A stretch of DNA of 26,062 bases, from positions 1-26,062 of the forward strand of contig JAWQRM010000231.1 of the NCBI GenBank assembly GCA_033557675.1, given 5' to 3'. The notes beneath the pieces were generated by a model that worked only from the letters and a program-made list of their open reading frames with translations, ran no database searches and was not told the origin of the DNA. The translations under genes and the position numbers were made by a program. This document shows positions 1 to 9,860 of the stretch, in pieces. This stretch comes from Coptodactyla brooksi. Its lineage: Eukaryota > Arthropoda > Insecta > Coleoptera > Scarabaeidae. The stretch's first letter is position 1, and every line of letters starts with the position of its first letter.

Positions 1-1520
1 TACGTATAACCTCAAAAACGTCTAACTTTACGATAGAGCTGTTAGTTGCCAGATTGCAACACCAGGGTTGCCAAATCCCGAAACATAAAAGGCAACCCTC
101 GTACACGAGCAATTGTACGAAACGTATATTTAGATAACAGAGATTTGGGACCTGGCGTCCCATTGGCGGAACTTGAGGGCGCCGGGCGACTTTGCGGAAC
201 GAACATCGTATCTCGCTGCGTATTAGACAAAATGAACACTAACTTTCCACGATATTGTGCAATGTAGCAGTAGACCCCTATCATTACTTTCTTCTTGAGG
301 AAGTTTCTTGAGTTTGTAATTGTTTGCTTCACCTCCTGTTATAATGATTTATTGTGGTGTTGCTCTGGCTTCGAACAAGCAAATTATTCGCTTCTTTATT
401 ACTAAATGCTTGATGTATGTGATTGGTAGGATAGAAAAGATTTTCAAATGCAAGTGCCAAAGTCAAATGCAAGATTCAATTATTATTGCGGTGATAATAC
501 TGACAGAGAGCGATCTTTTCAGCTAAAGTATAACATTTATGGTATTCTACGATCTGACTTCAAATAATATCGCCTCAAATGTTCACCTCTCCAACATGTT
601 ATGACCCATTTCTTTCAAGCTATTATAATTGAGATGGATGACACACATTTTTACTTTTATACGAACATCAAAATCATAAATATTCAATGGTTTTTGAACA
701 GTAATTTAGAAAACAGTAAAAAAAGATAGTTAGCCATTTCTTCTTTATATAACCCAGGCAAAATATATTTGTTATCAACTTTATATTTTTATTAAGTCAT
801 TATCAAGTTTACCTAGAAGTACTGTAAAAGAGTTTCCGACAAAAGTTTTACTTCTTTGTATAATTTGAATTTGCAGCGAAAGTATCACGTTTGACTCAAA
901 AACCTTTATTTCGTATCCGAATAGCTCAATTTTGGTCGATACCGAAAATTAAAACAGGACCTTTCCATGGAGCGTACCCGACATAACAAAATATGAGGAA
1001 ATAAAAACAATTTCCTTAATTTTAAAATTGACGGATTTTAAGGTTAATCTCTTTTGAATACTTACCAGTATAATCCAAATTTGGTTGTGCCATTTTTGGT
1101 AAACGAGAAGTCCAGGGTTGACAAGGAACCGGCTCAACACCATCGACATCATTTACCCTTTCTGTAACATAGAAATCATTAAAAGATACAATGGTTAGGT
1201 TCTATATAGATAGACAAATGTACACATTCTCTAACAGAATATACGTTCTATAAATCAGTAATCATCATCAGCGATGATTATAACGATTAGGAAAATCGTG
1301 GTATCTCATAGTAGAATCACACATGTTTCGGAAGGAGGTAGTGAAGGAGTAGGCTAGTGCTGCTTGACATCGTCCTACGTACACTTATTTTTAACTACTA
1401 ACAATAAACGTTTATTTGTCTCTTCGAATGTTTAAGTTCGACGGACAAAGAAACACTTCATTCTTACTAAAATAAAAAGATACCAAACATTGAGATTTGT
1501 GGATACAGCATTCGAGTAGC
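1..1520. other. AT-rich stretch, no gene recognised
   Basis: I see no recognisable gene here. A GC-richer patch at about 145-235 is open on both strands (46-267 on plus, 42-332 on minus), but neither translation resembles a family I know. A small inverted repeat, AGGGTTGCC at 64-72 and GGCAACCCT at 91-99, lies just before it. The rest is low-complexity AT-rich sequence with many stops. Confidence 0.4.
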
Positions 1521-1525
1521 AACAG

Positions 1526-1800
1526 CTATTTTTTGCTTATTTTCGGAGCCAAATATCGCGTAACGGGCAAATTGTGACGACCATGAATGGGAAAAGATGA
1601 TTCATTCGAAAATAAGGATTTCCTAAGAAATATTGATTCTCGTTTGATTCTTCCATTATAAAATTCCATTCCTCTGATATTGTCCTCAGGAAAAATGTCT
1701 TGCGTAGTTCCCACTTTAGAGTAACGGAATTTATTGCTTTCCAAATGTTCCTGACTGTTAACTGAAATGTATATAGTTTGTTTAAGCTTCTAAAAAGCAT
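1526..1800 (-). pseudogene. Tc1/mariner-superfamily transposase fragment
   Basis: This is a scrap of a cut-and-paste DNA transposase with an IS630/Tc1/mariner-type DDE/D catalytic core. On the minus strand, two overlapping frames together give the familiar stretch around the second half of the core: an upstream EWNF..EESNEN-like helix, then FSNESSFPIHGRHN and TRYLAPK. These match the FSDES(T/S)F...NGxVNRHNxRYW block seen in Tc1-like transposases of insects. The aspartate expected in SDES has become N, and the W of RYW has become L, so the fragment cannot be catalytic. A frameshift between the two readings and a stop after APKISKK end it. No N-terminal helix-turn-helix and no terminal inverted repeats could be found in the flanks. 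Family assignment rests on the motif only; the exact clade is unknown. Confidence 0.55.
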
Positions 1801-2519
1801 GTTCCAAAAGCAGTTGTTTTTGTACCCACTGTAACAATATTATTAATAGTACTGTTGCTAGATAACGCAATAATAATTCCATTTATAATGATCTGTGCTA
1901 ATCGAAAAAATGTTTTGAGTAAATAAGTTTTATATATTGCCCACATTTTATTGTCAGATAAATTTTATACATTATTTGGTTTTTCACATATACGATTGAA
2001 CTAACGCGGTCGAATCACATTGGATAACAAACATGTATTGTTGCTGCGATACGGATTACGTACGGCTAAGCTAAATTGACGTAGTGAGCACATAGACATG
2101 GAGTATAACTATTTGCGAACTAATAACTAACCGACGTAAATCACCAATCCAGCACCGTACCGCACAATACAGAATTAAACAAAGCTATCAACATCTGTTA
2201 ATGCCGAGTAGTTATTTGCCGCTTCACGACATGCAAAGCCTGTCCGGCAAATGGCAAACTTTCCGCTCAAGTTCCCGAAATCATAATAGGATCCGTTCGG
2301 GATTGCCAATGTTAGAACCAATGACATTTCTGGCGATATAATTCTATAACGTCAATCTTAGTAGTTATAAGTTTTGTTGATTGATAACAACTTACACTGG
2401 TTATGCTAGAAGTTCCATTTGTTCTAACTAACACGTCATCCATTCGGTTATATGTATTCGCATTGTCTTACACGAAAAGTATGAAAAAATCACTCAAAGC
2501 GAAAAAAAATTAATTTATA

Positions 2520-2542
2520 TATAGTACCTATTAGGTACTATA
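2520..2542. repeat. short perfect hairpin
   Basis: TATAGTACCT at 2520-2529 and AGGTACTATA at 2533-2542 are perfect reverse complements around a 3-base ATT spacer. It stands alone in AT-rich sequence with no gene beside it. It may be a local palindrome made by template switching; no function is implied. Confidence 0.6.
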
Positions 2543-3779
2543 AGCAAACATGATGTGTAATTGTCTATAATGTGGATAAAGAGACGTAGCTCTTAAGATT
2601 TTCTTCAAATATCGGCAAAAATATTTCATGACACTAAAAGTTGTCGAATATATATTTTCAAAATGATATGGTATGCAATATTATATTAAGCACAAGATAA
2701 TTGCTTCACATTGATAAATATAAAATATCGCAAATTGCTCTTGAATTACCACAATAGTTACCAAATTATTTCCACAAATGTCCACTTGTTACCCATCGTT
2801 AAAAAGGAAATTTAGTGAAGAATTCGAATATGCGAAAAAAAATTCACTGAGTGTTATGTAAAATAAAACATTTAATATTGTGTCTGGTAAAACCGGGAGT
2901 AATATTTAATAGCTTTTTATTCCAAAATGTAAAACACAATTTCCAGAATTTATATTGCAGGTAAATTTTTTGGTTGATACCTGGTATATTTACAGGGTTT
3001 GTCATCGGCGTGAGATAAAAATTGAATGTGAATAAAAGGATCAGCGTTGTTTTTACTAGAAATACATAAGGAGAACACCACCCCTGAGATCTCCTATTTC
3101 GGTAATGTTCACAAAACAAAAGTAGGTCATAAACAGTTAGGATTCATAATTTTGTATCACAACTTGTTACAATTTGCTTGGATGTTGCTCAGTGTTTATG
3201 GTTAGTCCTATTTAATACATATCTTTATGGTATTATTGAATGATTTTGAAGCGACCTATTGCGACATTAAATGTACTACATAAAAACAAACGATTCTTTA
3301 ATATAAAAAATGACGTCAATTCTTATTTGCAAGCAAAAATAGCAAATAAAAATATGTAAATATACTCCTGTTTGTAAAAATTGCAACGTCATGCAGGATG
3401 CATCAGAATTGAATTGAATTAATGCCACAAACGAACTGTATTGATACAAATAAACGATTGAATTTACAAGGCAAAAGTATAACTCTGAAATTCTAATCAT
3501 TTGAAGAGCTTAAAATGTGCTCTTTAATGTACACAACGATAATGATTCCCAAAAAGTATATACATATTTGATTCTGTTTTATGTGGGGATTTATGATTCG
3601 TGCTACGTCTAAATTTACATTCGTCAACCATCTGTAATAAACTGACAGCGATTTCAACTATACACATGGATTATGCAATACACTGTAACTTTCTTATTTC
3701 TAGAGATAGAATTCTGAATTTTGAAATGTTTATATAATGCCTGTTATCTATATGTTGAACCAAACAATCATTTTCCTCA

Positions 3780-3827
3780 ACTTCCGGTTTGACCGGAAGT
3801 GAACCAATTTTTTAATTTTTAATTGGT
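3780..3827. repeat. two adjacent hairpins
   Basis: ACTTCCGGT (3780-3788) pairs with ACCGGAAGT (3792-3800) around TTG. It is followed almost at once by ACCAATT (3803-3809) pairing with AATTGGT (3821-3827). The first is GC-rich against its surroundings. No reading frame or transposon end could be tied to them. Confidence 0.55.
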
Positions 3828-4625
3828 CCCTGTATATTCTTTTATCCTCTCTGATCCGTCTTAAAATTATCTTTTTAGCCATGTATCACAACATGAAAGT
3901 TGCTTTTAAAATGACACTTAAAAAGCATTTTATTGTATACAGTTTAGGTGGTCGTGACACGAACCGTGGTAGTTATTGATGTTTAGTATGTTGTGATTTC
4001 GAAAAAACTTCGGTATGCAACTTTGGGTATCCTAATTTTCCGATAGCAATCGGTACCTGAAATATTTTACTTGATTTTTCACATTTTCTAAAATTTCCAG
4101 AAAATAACACTCGGTATTCTGAAAACTAAGATAGGAAACCTAATTTTTTATTTGTCCTAGACATTAAGTACACATTCATCTCTTGTTTAAATTTTATACA
4201 AATGTCGTTTCCTGTTTTGATTTGAAACTATGACACAACATTTAAATTGCAATAGGAGAGTAAGTAAAACGATTGATAGTGTTTGTGACATTTGAAACAG
4301 TTGGAAATTAAAAAAATTAGCACTGTTTGCGATAATAAAAGATTGTTGAAAGAAGGTGCACATCGTAAGGTTAATTAACCTGCAGAACATGCATCTTCAC
4401 AAGGAGAAATTCTAAACGCAGTCGTGTTCTAGAAGTTCTAGATAGGAAAGACTGAAAGAAGAATATGAAAAGATTAAAACACAAAATATATTATTTGTTA
4501 CGTCTTCTCTTTAAAGATATACTTTACTAACTAACACAAATACTGCTAAAGAGAGAGAAAATGAAACGAAAAATATTGGAAAATCTCGAATCAACAAGAA
4601 AAAGTACATTGCATTAGGACAGGTT

Positions 4626-5336
4626 ATGAAGGAAAGAAGTAAAGTTTTACGGAAAAAAAAACACCTGAAAATTAAAGCACCTGAAACAAGAGCAATACCG
4701 GTTCTGGAATCCGGTAGTATTTTACCTTTGGTACCTATATTTGCAAGTTTAAGTGCCCTAGGAGCGCTAGGTGGCGGGGCAGCAAAAATTATGCAAGCTG
4801 TGAATCAGGCGAAACAAGCCAAATAAAATCAAGCTGAATCGGAACTTCATAATATGACAATGAAAGCTATTGCTATTTGAAAAGGGTTTGTCTTCAAAGC
4901 CGTATAGAAAAGGATTAAGTTTATATTTGAATGCAGTCAAAGCGCAGCGAAACTATTCATCGTAATGAAGAAGGGAGGACCTTTAACAAACGTAGATGTG
5001 AGAAAGTATGCTAAATTACCGAAAATACCACACTTTCGCAGATAATTGACTTTGATTCGTAAGGCAATTTAAAACCACAGAAAAAAGTTGAAGACTATTA
5101 AGACAAATGGACCGGTGCAAATTTATTATAATCATAAAGATTATCAAACGTTAAGGAACATTTGGAGAAAACCTTATTTCAAGTGGGATTGTCACAATCA
5201 TTGTAATAATCATTCTAATAATTCACTAAATTATACTGTAAATAATGTACATTTGTTATATCAATTTTATACCATTTATACTTCTAGACTAATTTACAAA
5301 GAAAACCAAATATCATATGAACATTTTGCAAGATGA
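4626..5336 (+). pseudogene. Polinton/adintovirus-like fragment with a damaged adenain-type protease region
   Basis: One reading frame spans 4626-5336 with no frameshift but with in-frame stops at 4824, 4878, 4905, 5043 and 5070. In order it shows a lysine-rich basic head, then a Leu/Ala/Gly-rich hydrophobic segment with a GALGGGAAK-like turn (about residues 34-56), then a charged helix. After that comes a segment ending in KIPHFRR that resembles the entry of the cysteine protease domain in a protein family I associate with insect Polinton/Maverick and adintovirus-like integrations. A later YYNHKDYQT-like segment fits the part just before the protease's cysteine strand. The expected histidine- and aspartate-bearing middle is missing, and no catalytic Cys context follows, so it is dead. 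No capsid, integrase or DNA polymerase gene lies nearby, so this is an isolated scrap. The virus-like origin is by memory of the family, not by search; another mobile element carrying the same module is possible. Confidence 0.5.
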
Positions 5337-6476
5337 ACATGTTAAAAAATCTGAAAACAAACATTTACCTTTTATCATTCATAATAATAATTTGCACAAT
5401 TTCATCTACATGTGATGTACATGTTACCTATTTTTACATCAAATTTTTTACACTTGTCACTAAATTTATAGTACTTCCGTAAGGCTTTATGGCCTACCAT
5501 GATTTTTGCAATAAATTTTATTTCAATAGTAGAAAGTTTGTAAAACGAGTTTCCTAGAATTTCTAGCTCTGAGGCACGCCAGACACATAAAGCTCTTAGA
5601 ATTTAATGCCGCTTGTTCACAGAAGAAAGTACATGGTTTGCATAAAATGAAACAGATCATTACCTGGGCTGGAGGTCGCTGAAGTCGATCTAGAAATAGT
5701 TATTCATTCCCTTAAAGTTGCTCCAAAATTGCAGGAACCTCTGTATTAATATTACCTTTGCCCTCGAAAATATATTGTTTACTTTTTTGCCTTTTTAGCA
5801 TAAATCATGTAATTACGTACTTGCTTAGTAAAATTCCAGTCAATTAATCCTTCTAAAAATTAAAAGTCCTGCCAAAATTTTTAAAAGCATTGACGTAATA
5901 TAATGGCGTAATATTAGTGTTTTTAAAAGCGTAAAAGATAAGCAGGGCACGAGCATCAAACAAACTAATTACATTATCATTGACGAAGCGAATCTGGTCT
6001 TTAATGAAGTTAAACGATGTCACCGCTACACCAAAACCGAAAAATGACTGCTCGATGCACGTTTCGCTAACCAAGTCGGCTCTGTATATTCCATGCTCCA
6101 ATTTCCATTCTCCTTTTTCTTCGCTGATTTCGTTTTCTTTTGTTAACCACCTTTTTTCACATTTTCTTTTGTTATTTCGCTTTTAGGTAGGACAAGGTGT
6201 ATTTATTAATTACAATTCTCTGTTCCATCTCTTCCAAAACTGAATAACTTCTTTAATAGCCTATCGCATGACTAATTAACTAATTGTATCTCGATAGTTA
6301 ATTAACTAATTAACTATCGAGAAACGAGCAAACTGCAAAATATATAATTAAGAAATGTATGTGGGTTTTAGATAACTGTGTATATATGTATTATGTACGT
6401 ATTGGCAGTATTTTAATTTATCTGCAGCGTGATTTTCGAAAATATTGTTTTTAAAAAATATTATAAAATTGTATTT
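5337..6476. other. AT-rich stretch, no gene recognised
   Basis: No gene was recognised. Overlapping open frames on both strands at 5853-6186 are the most gene-like part, but they match nothing I know. A perfect 34-base palindrome at 6289-6322 is listed separately. Confidence 0.35.
6289..6322. repeat. 34-base palindrome
   Basis: TCTCGATAGTTAATTA runs into its own reverse complement, ending TTAACTATCGAGA, so almost the whole 34 bases are self-complementary. A partial copy of the same words (CTATCG, ACTAATTAACTAATT) sits just upstream at about 6261-6285, which suggests local copying rather than a binding site. Confidence 0.6.
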
Positions 6477-6528
6477 GTCCGAATGTGCCCCACTGATAGT
6501 TTTAGACAGTGATGGGGCACATTCGACC
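6477..6528. repeat. pogo-like left terminus doubled as a hairpin
   Basis: The left terminus GTCCGAATGTGCCCCA (6477-6492) is followed 20 bases later by TGGGGCACATTCGACC (6513-6528), nearly its reverse complement and matching the right terminus at 7495-7510. The left end therefore carries terminal sequence in both orientations, either by a local inversion-duplication or because a second element end abuts it. Confidence 0.65.
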
Positions 6529-6949
6529 AATATCCATTTAACATAGTAACTTAATTTTCTCTATTTATAAAACGATAAAGGTGTAATAAAAAGGCATAAA
6601 GACAGTAAAAACTAATTGTTATAAATTCTGGGTAGGTTTTGAAATCACAAAATATTATAAGTGTCAAACTTTTAATATTTTAAAATTTTAAGTAATATTT
6701 AACTTATGATGTTCTCTCCATTTTCAAGGATTTTGGTAATTTGCGGATAATGTCTTGGATGTAAACACTTGATGATTTTTTTACGTCGGGAAGGGTAAAT
6801 CCCTTATTTTCTCTATTTCGGAAAAAGTTATCATATATTCCATAACATCTAGTTTCCCCATTATCTGGTCAACACAATGACGAATTATTTTCTTAGTTGG
6901 AAACTTAACTAGAATGTAATAACCCACATTAAAAGTAGCACACGTGCAT

Positions 6950-7443
6950 CAACTTCAATATTTCTTCATCTGATACATCACTCGCAAAACTAATATTTTC
7001 AGGTTTTCTGTGGCTCAAATTTGGATGTCTTACCATAAAATTTTGGTAAAATTTTTTAAAATTTTACCATAAAGTATATTTTAAATTCAGTTCAGCAGCA
7101 TACTGGTATGTTAATGTTCTATAGGAATTATGACGTACAGTATGTTAGAAGACATTTTTAAATATTCATTCAACATATATTCCCGCGCTGAAATAAATAC
7201 TTGGAACCATACTTTTAAAACCGATTTACGTTTTCATTTTCTTCACTGTCATTTCTCGAGTCATTTCCAAAATTTTCTGTCAATTGAATTTTCACTCTGT
7301 CATGTAAAGTGGACTTTTTCAAACCAAATTGTACAGATATCAAATGTACGGACATTTTGTTCTGAATTATCTCCTTAAGAGCTCTTTTAATTTGTTCTTC
7401 ATCTATAGAGACTATCAGTTTTTTTTATGTATTTGCGTACCAT
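6950..7443 (-). pseudogene. pogo-like transposase N-terminus (psq and CENP-B-type HTH), broken
   Basis: In pogo/Tigger transposases the N-terminus binds the transposon ends through a Pipsqueak-like helix-turn-helix followed by a CENP-B-type helix-turn-helix. The minus strand starts with MVRKYIKKTDS at 7443, as such proteins do, meets a stop, and continues one frame over with DEEQIKRALKE, then SVQFGLKKSTLHDRVK. This is the psq recognition helix in its usual form. After an unreadable stretch, the frame at about 7030-6960 gives FMVRHPNLSHRKPE followed by ISFASD. That is the hallmark end of the CENP-B-type domain (KRHPELSLRKPE in relatives). A 26-base palindrome at 7044-7069 breaks the frame immediately before FMVRHPN. 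No DDD catalytic domain follows. The frameshift, stops and palindrome make it a pseudogene. Confidence 0.7.
7044..7069. repeat. palindrome inside the pogo-like frame
   Basis: TGGTAAAATTTT (7044-7055) and AAAATTTTACCA (7058-7069) are perfect reverse complements with two bases between. The word TTTATGGTAA is repeated on its flank. It interrupts the old transposase frame directly before the FMVRHPN motif, so it arose after the element was inserted. Confidence 0.6.
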
Positions 7444-7494
7444 CTGCAATAACAGTTTAAATTTATCAATTGACCAAAATCTTATAAAAGCTAA

Positions 7495-7510
7495 TGGGGC
7501 ACATTCGGAC
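7495..7510. repeat. right terminal inverted repeat of the pogo-like element
   Basis: TGGGGCACATTCGGAC is the exact reverse complement of 6477-6492 and lies 52 bases upstream (in minus orientation) of the transposase start codon at 7443, a normal distance for this family. Confidence 0.7.
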
Positions 7511-7659
7511 GCGTTTGACGTTTGACTATGGCATTCTCACTCAATGACACCTTCTCAAATACATTACAATGTGGTCCGCCTTCCCCTATTACGTGTTCAC
7601 GTCAAACATATTCAGAAATCTAATCATCCTGGTCATGTACATCTGGATCACCAGAAAAG

Positions 7660-7940
7660 TTGATATCAAATAATTGGATTATGTACCATTCCGTCCACAA
7701 TGGAGAAATGGGACGTTTCGTCCGAACTTTTAAGAATGCAATGAATAAGATTATGTGGGGTGAGAAGGATAAAGACAAGGCATTGCGAAAACTTCCACCG
7801 AATAATGCCAAAGGCAAAGTTACTGAATGATCACCTCCAGAACTTTCGCGAGGGCGTAAAATTCGAACGCAACTGTCAATTCTCAAGCTGCTTGAAGAAT
7901 TTATCCAGCATAATCAACCCACGATTTCGACAAGAAACAT
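7660..7940 (+). pseudogene. Ty3/Gypsy-type integrase fragment
   Basis: This is a scrap of a retrotransposon Pol polyprotein: the end of the integrase catalytic core and the region after it. Integrase joins retrotransposon cDNA to the chromosome with a D,D-35-E triad. In the plus frame I read HNGEMGRFVRTFKNAM, then WGEKDKDKALRK, then, past an in-frame TGA, SPPELSRGRKIRTQLS. Relatives read SNGEAERFVQTFK, a variable loop with an RxTPH-like block, then SPAELxxGRKLRTRL. The catalytic glutamate (the second E of GEAER) is G here, the loop between is shortened, and a stop splits it, so it is inactive. No reverse transcriptase, RNase H or long terminal repeats are visible around it. The minus-strand frame over the same bases (7620-7886) is its shadow. 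Confidence 0.65.
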
Positions 7941-8315
7941 AAAAAATCATAAATCGATACTCAACGTATTTATTTTATGAAAGTAGTCACACGCAATTGA
8001 TATAAATTGACAGTTGGTCGACGTACCTGATTTTTCGGAAAGTTAATCTGTTATATACAGATTTGGTAAAAGTTGATATGCGTACAGGAGAGTGAAACTA
8101 GTTATATACACATAACTTGGAAAGAAATCGACAACGCGATTATGTGTCTGTATGTCCTCGTTCGATGTACAGTCTTATACAGATGGAGAGGATATCTTAA
8201 ATCATATTTCTCCCCATCTGTGGACCTGTTGTAGCCGATTATAATAATATATCCTTGCTGGTAGACATTCTTATTTCGTCCTAATATAATGGTGTTGAGT
8301 TTTCATCGTCTTCTG
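7941..8315. other. AT-rich stretch, no gene recognised
   Basis: No gene or repeat was recognised. It follows the integrase scrap and leads to the 3' end of PLE1. Part of it (about 8200-8315) may be PLE sequence beyond the hammerhead-like motif, since these elements often carry terminal-repeat sequence there. Confidence 0.3.
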
Positions 8316-8356
8316 ACGAACGACGCGTTTCGTCTTTTCGACATTGTCAAGTGAGT
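8316..8356 (-). ncRNA. hammerhead-ribozyme-like motif, PLE1 copy
   Basis: On minus, stem I is CAC (8353-8351) preceded by ACT, facing GTTCGT after the cleavage position; the two end pairs on each side of a small internal loop match. The core TTGACAA occupies 8350-8344, followed by one extra T (8343). Stem II is GTC, loop GAAAA, GAC. Then come GAA (8331-8329), the self-complementary ACGCGT (8328-8323) as stem III, and C (8322) at the cleavage position. U4, G5, A6, A9, G12, A13, A14 and C17 are all present. C3 and G8 are U and A. It lies 47 bases after the stop codon of the PLE1 frame. Hammerheads in PLEs are known; activity here is inference. Confidence 0.55.
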
Positions 8357-8402
8357 AAATGGTTTGGATTTTGGGCGCCTTATATGTGCATCTGGAACTC
8401 TT

Positions 8403-9850
8403 TTAGAGGGGAAAAATAGTGCCCTGATGGCTGTTAATTTGCACGTTGGTGACGTCATGGATTTTTCTATGTTTGTAGATTTCTAGGGCTTTCCTAGTGT
8501 ACGGTTTATTACATTTTCCTTGAATTGCCAATACTGTATTCCTAATAGTACCAGGTTCGCGCCGGCATTGATTGAGGTGTTCGGCGTAATTAGAGTCGGC
8601 TCTATCAAATCGGTAAGATCTTACGTGTTCATTGTATCGTTTAATTTATTATCTATGATTGCAATCTTTGGTTTGAGTATATTCTTGATGTTGTCATTTC
8701 TTTTGTACGCTATTTGTAGTCCGTGTCGTTTAAACGTGTTCGTTATTCTGTGTACATATATGGAACGAGTCATGGGTATATGGAGCATGGGCAACCTTCA
8801 CAATATGTGAAGGTTGCCCACGTTGGCCTTCGGATGGTTGTTGCTTCTGTTCTTTCTGTTATTATGTTTGATTTCTATTGTTGGTTTTATTTATGATTCG
8901 TTTATGAAGTTTGTCGACTGTCTTTGGGTTGTATCCGTTTGTTGTTGCGATTTAATTATATAGTTCGTTCTTATATTCATCCCTGTCTATTGGTAATGTT
9001 TGTAGGCGGTGTAATAGGCTTCTTATGGTTGAGTGTATAGATATCGCACGGTATCAGTTTTGTATCAGTTGTAGCTTGTATGTCTTCGATCTTGTTGATC
9101 AAAAGGTCTGTATTGTTCTTGAGGCTCTACTTGTTTTTTAATTTTGCTTTGTTTTATAGTTCTTTGGTGAGATATTTTGATATCTTGTATGCAGGTGCCG
9201 TGGTAAAATTGACGAATGGCCGGATTGGAATGTTTTGTTTGTGTAATTTCTGCAAGCTTTATAGTTGGGGGTTCTGGTATTCATGTTTGTCAACCGATGT
9301 TTGAGGTGGTCTGGTATTATACTGCTGTTTTTGATAAAGTCTTTGGTTGATGTTTAGTATTTTTGTGTGGTGTGCGTTTTCAGGACTATTTTACTTTTTG
9401 TTGTTATGATGTCCTTTCTTTTTTATGTAATCATCTTTTTTCCTGATTACCATTATATTTCCTTTGTCGTCTTCCGTTTCCTTCTTTGGCGTTGTGTTTT
9501 GGTATTTATTTTTATGTTTCTATTATCTTTTCTATTTTATGTCTGAGCTTTTCGTGATCTTCCTTTGGTAATTTCTCGCTGGCTGTATCTGTGTCAATTA
9601 TTAATGTTCCAATATTATTTTCGAGTTTGTTGGACATGTTGTATTTCGGTCCTTTTTTGGGGATGTCGGTTTCCTCCGCTGTAAATGAATTTGGTATCGG
9701 TCACGTTGACTACATTGTCGTAGAAATGATGTGCTGGTGTTGTATGATGGACCGGTATTGGTTCTCGCACAAACTTATCCAATTTCATGCCTTGTCTTTC
9801 TTATTTGGGTTTTATGATCTTCTGCACTGCTTATGTGGCTATGATTTGTA
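8403..9850 (-). pseudogene. PLE1 reverse transcriptase/GIY-YIG remnant (main part)
   Basis: Reading minus with frame changes, the order follows a Penelope protein. First comes the linker VVNVTDTKF...KKGPKYNMSNK with GTLIIDTDTA. The fingers region follows as LHKQNIPIRPFVNFTTAP then YKISKYLTKEL, the PLE counterpart of the TPxRPIV block. Next is SLKNNTDLLINKIEDIQ. The frame then jumps from CDIYT directly to LLHRLQTLPIDRDEYKNEL and NGYNPKTVDKLHKR, losing the palm with its YADD-type catalytic aspartates. The endonuclease end survives as RYNEHVRSYRFDRADSN, YAEHLNQCRREP and ALEIYKHRKIHD, ending VQINSHQGTIFPL and stop. The GIY and YIG motifs are missing. Numerous stops and frameshifts confirm decay. 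Plus-strand open frames over this region (8520-8810, 9080-9304, 9591-9851) are shadows. Confidence 0.75.
8788..8820. repeat. perfect hairpin inside PLE1
   Basis: TGGGCAACCTTCACA (8788-8802) and TGTGAAGGTTGCCCA (8806-8820) are perfect reverse complements around ATA. The arms are GC-rich compared with the host element and break its reading frame. Confidence 0.65.
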
Positions 9851-9860
9851 ATTATTGCCA

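Larger units (their letters stand above)
1801..4625. other. AT-rich stretch, no gene recognised
   Basis: No gene, RNA gene or transposase motif was recognised. Short open frames here read as random hydrophobic or asparagine/lysine-rich sequence. Two small perfect hairpins (about 2520 and 3780) are listed separately. The last 150 bases before 4626 may be the decayed upstream part of the Polinton-like frame, but I could not align them to anything. Confidence 0.35.
6477..7510 (-). mobile_element. pogo/Tigger-like DNA transposon, internally deleted
   Basis: The ends are GTCCGAATGTGCCCCA at 6477-6492 and its exact reverse complement TGGGGCACATTCGGAC at 7495-7510, giving a 1034-base element. Between them, on minus, lie the N-terminal DNA-binding parts of a pogo-type transposase (see the pseudogene entry). 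The DDE core that should follow is absent, so this is a non-autonomous deletion copy. Pogo-like elements normally insert at TA, but no clear TA duplication is visible at either end here, so the exact outer boundary is uncertain by a few bases. Confidence 0.7.

Noticed and set aside
42..332. Overlapping open frames on both strands with a GC-richer patch
   Set aside because: Neither translation matches a known family, and openness on both strands follows from the few stop-like words in the GC-richer patch. Kept only as a note.
7620..7886. Minus-strand open frame over the integrase scrap
   Set aside because: The plus strand has clear integrase motifs in the same bases, so this is a shadow.
8316..8356. 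Calling the PLE1 3' motif a fully canonical hammerhead ribozyme
   Set aside because: Positions 3 and 8 are changed, one extra base precedes stem II, and stem I has an internal mismatch loop. I therefore call it hammerhead-like and leave activity open.
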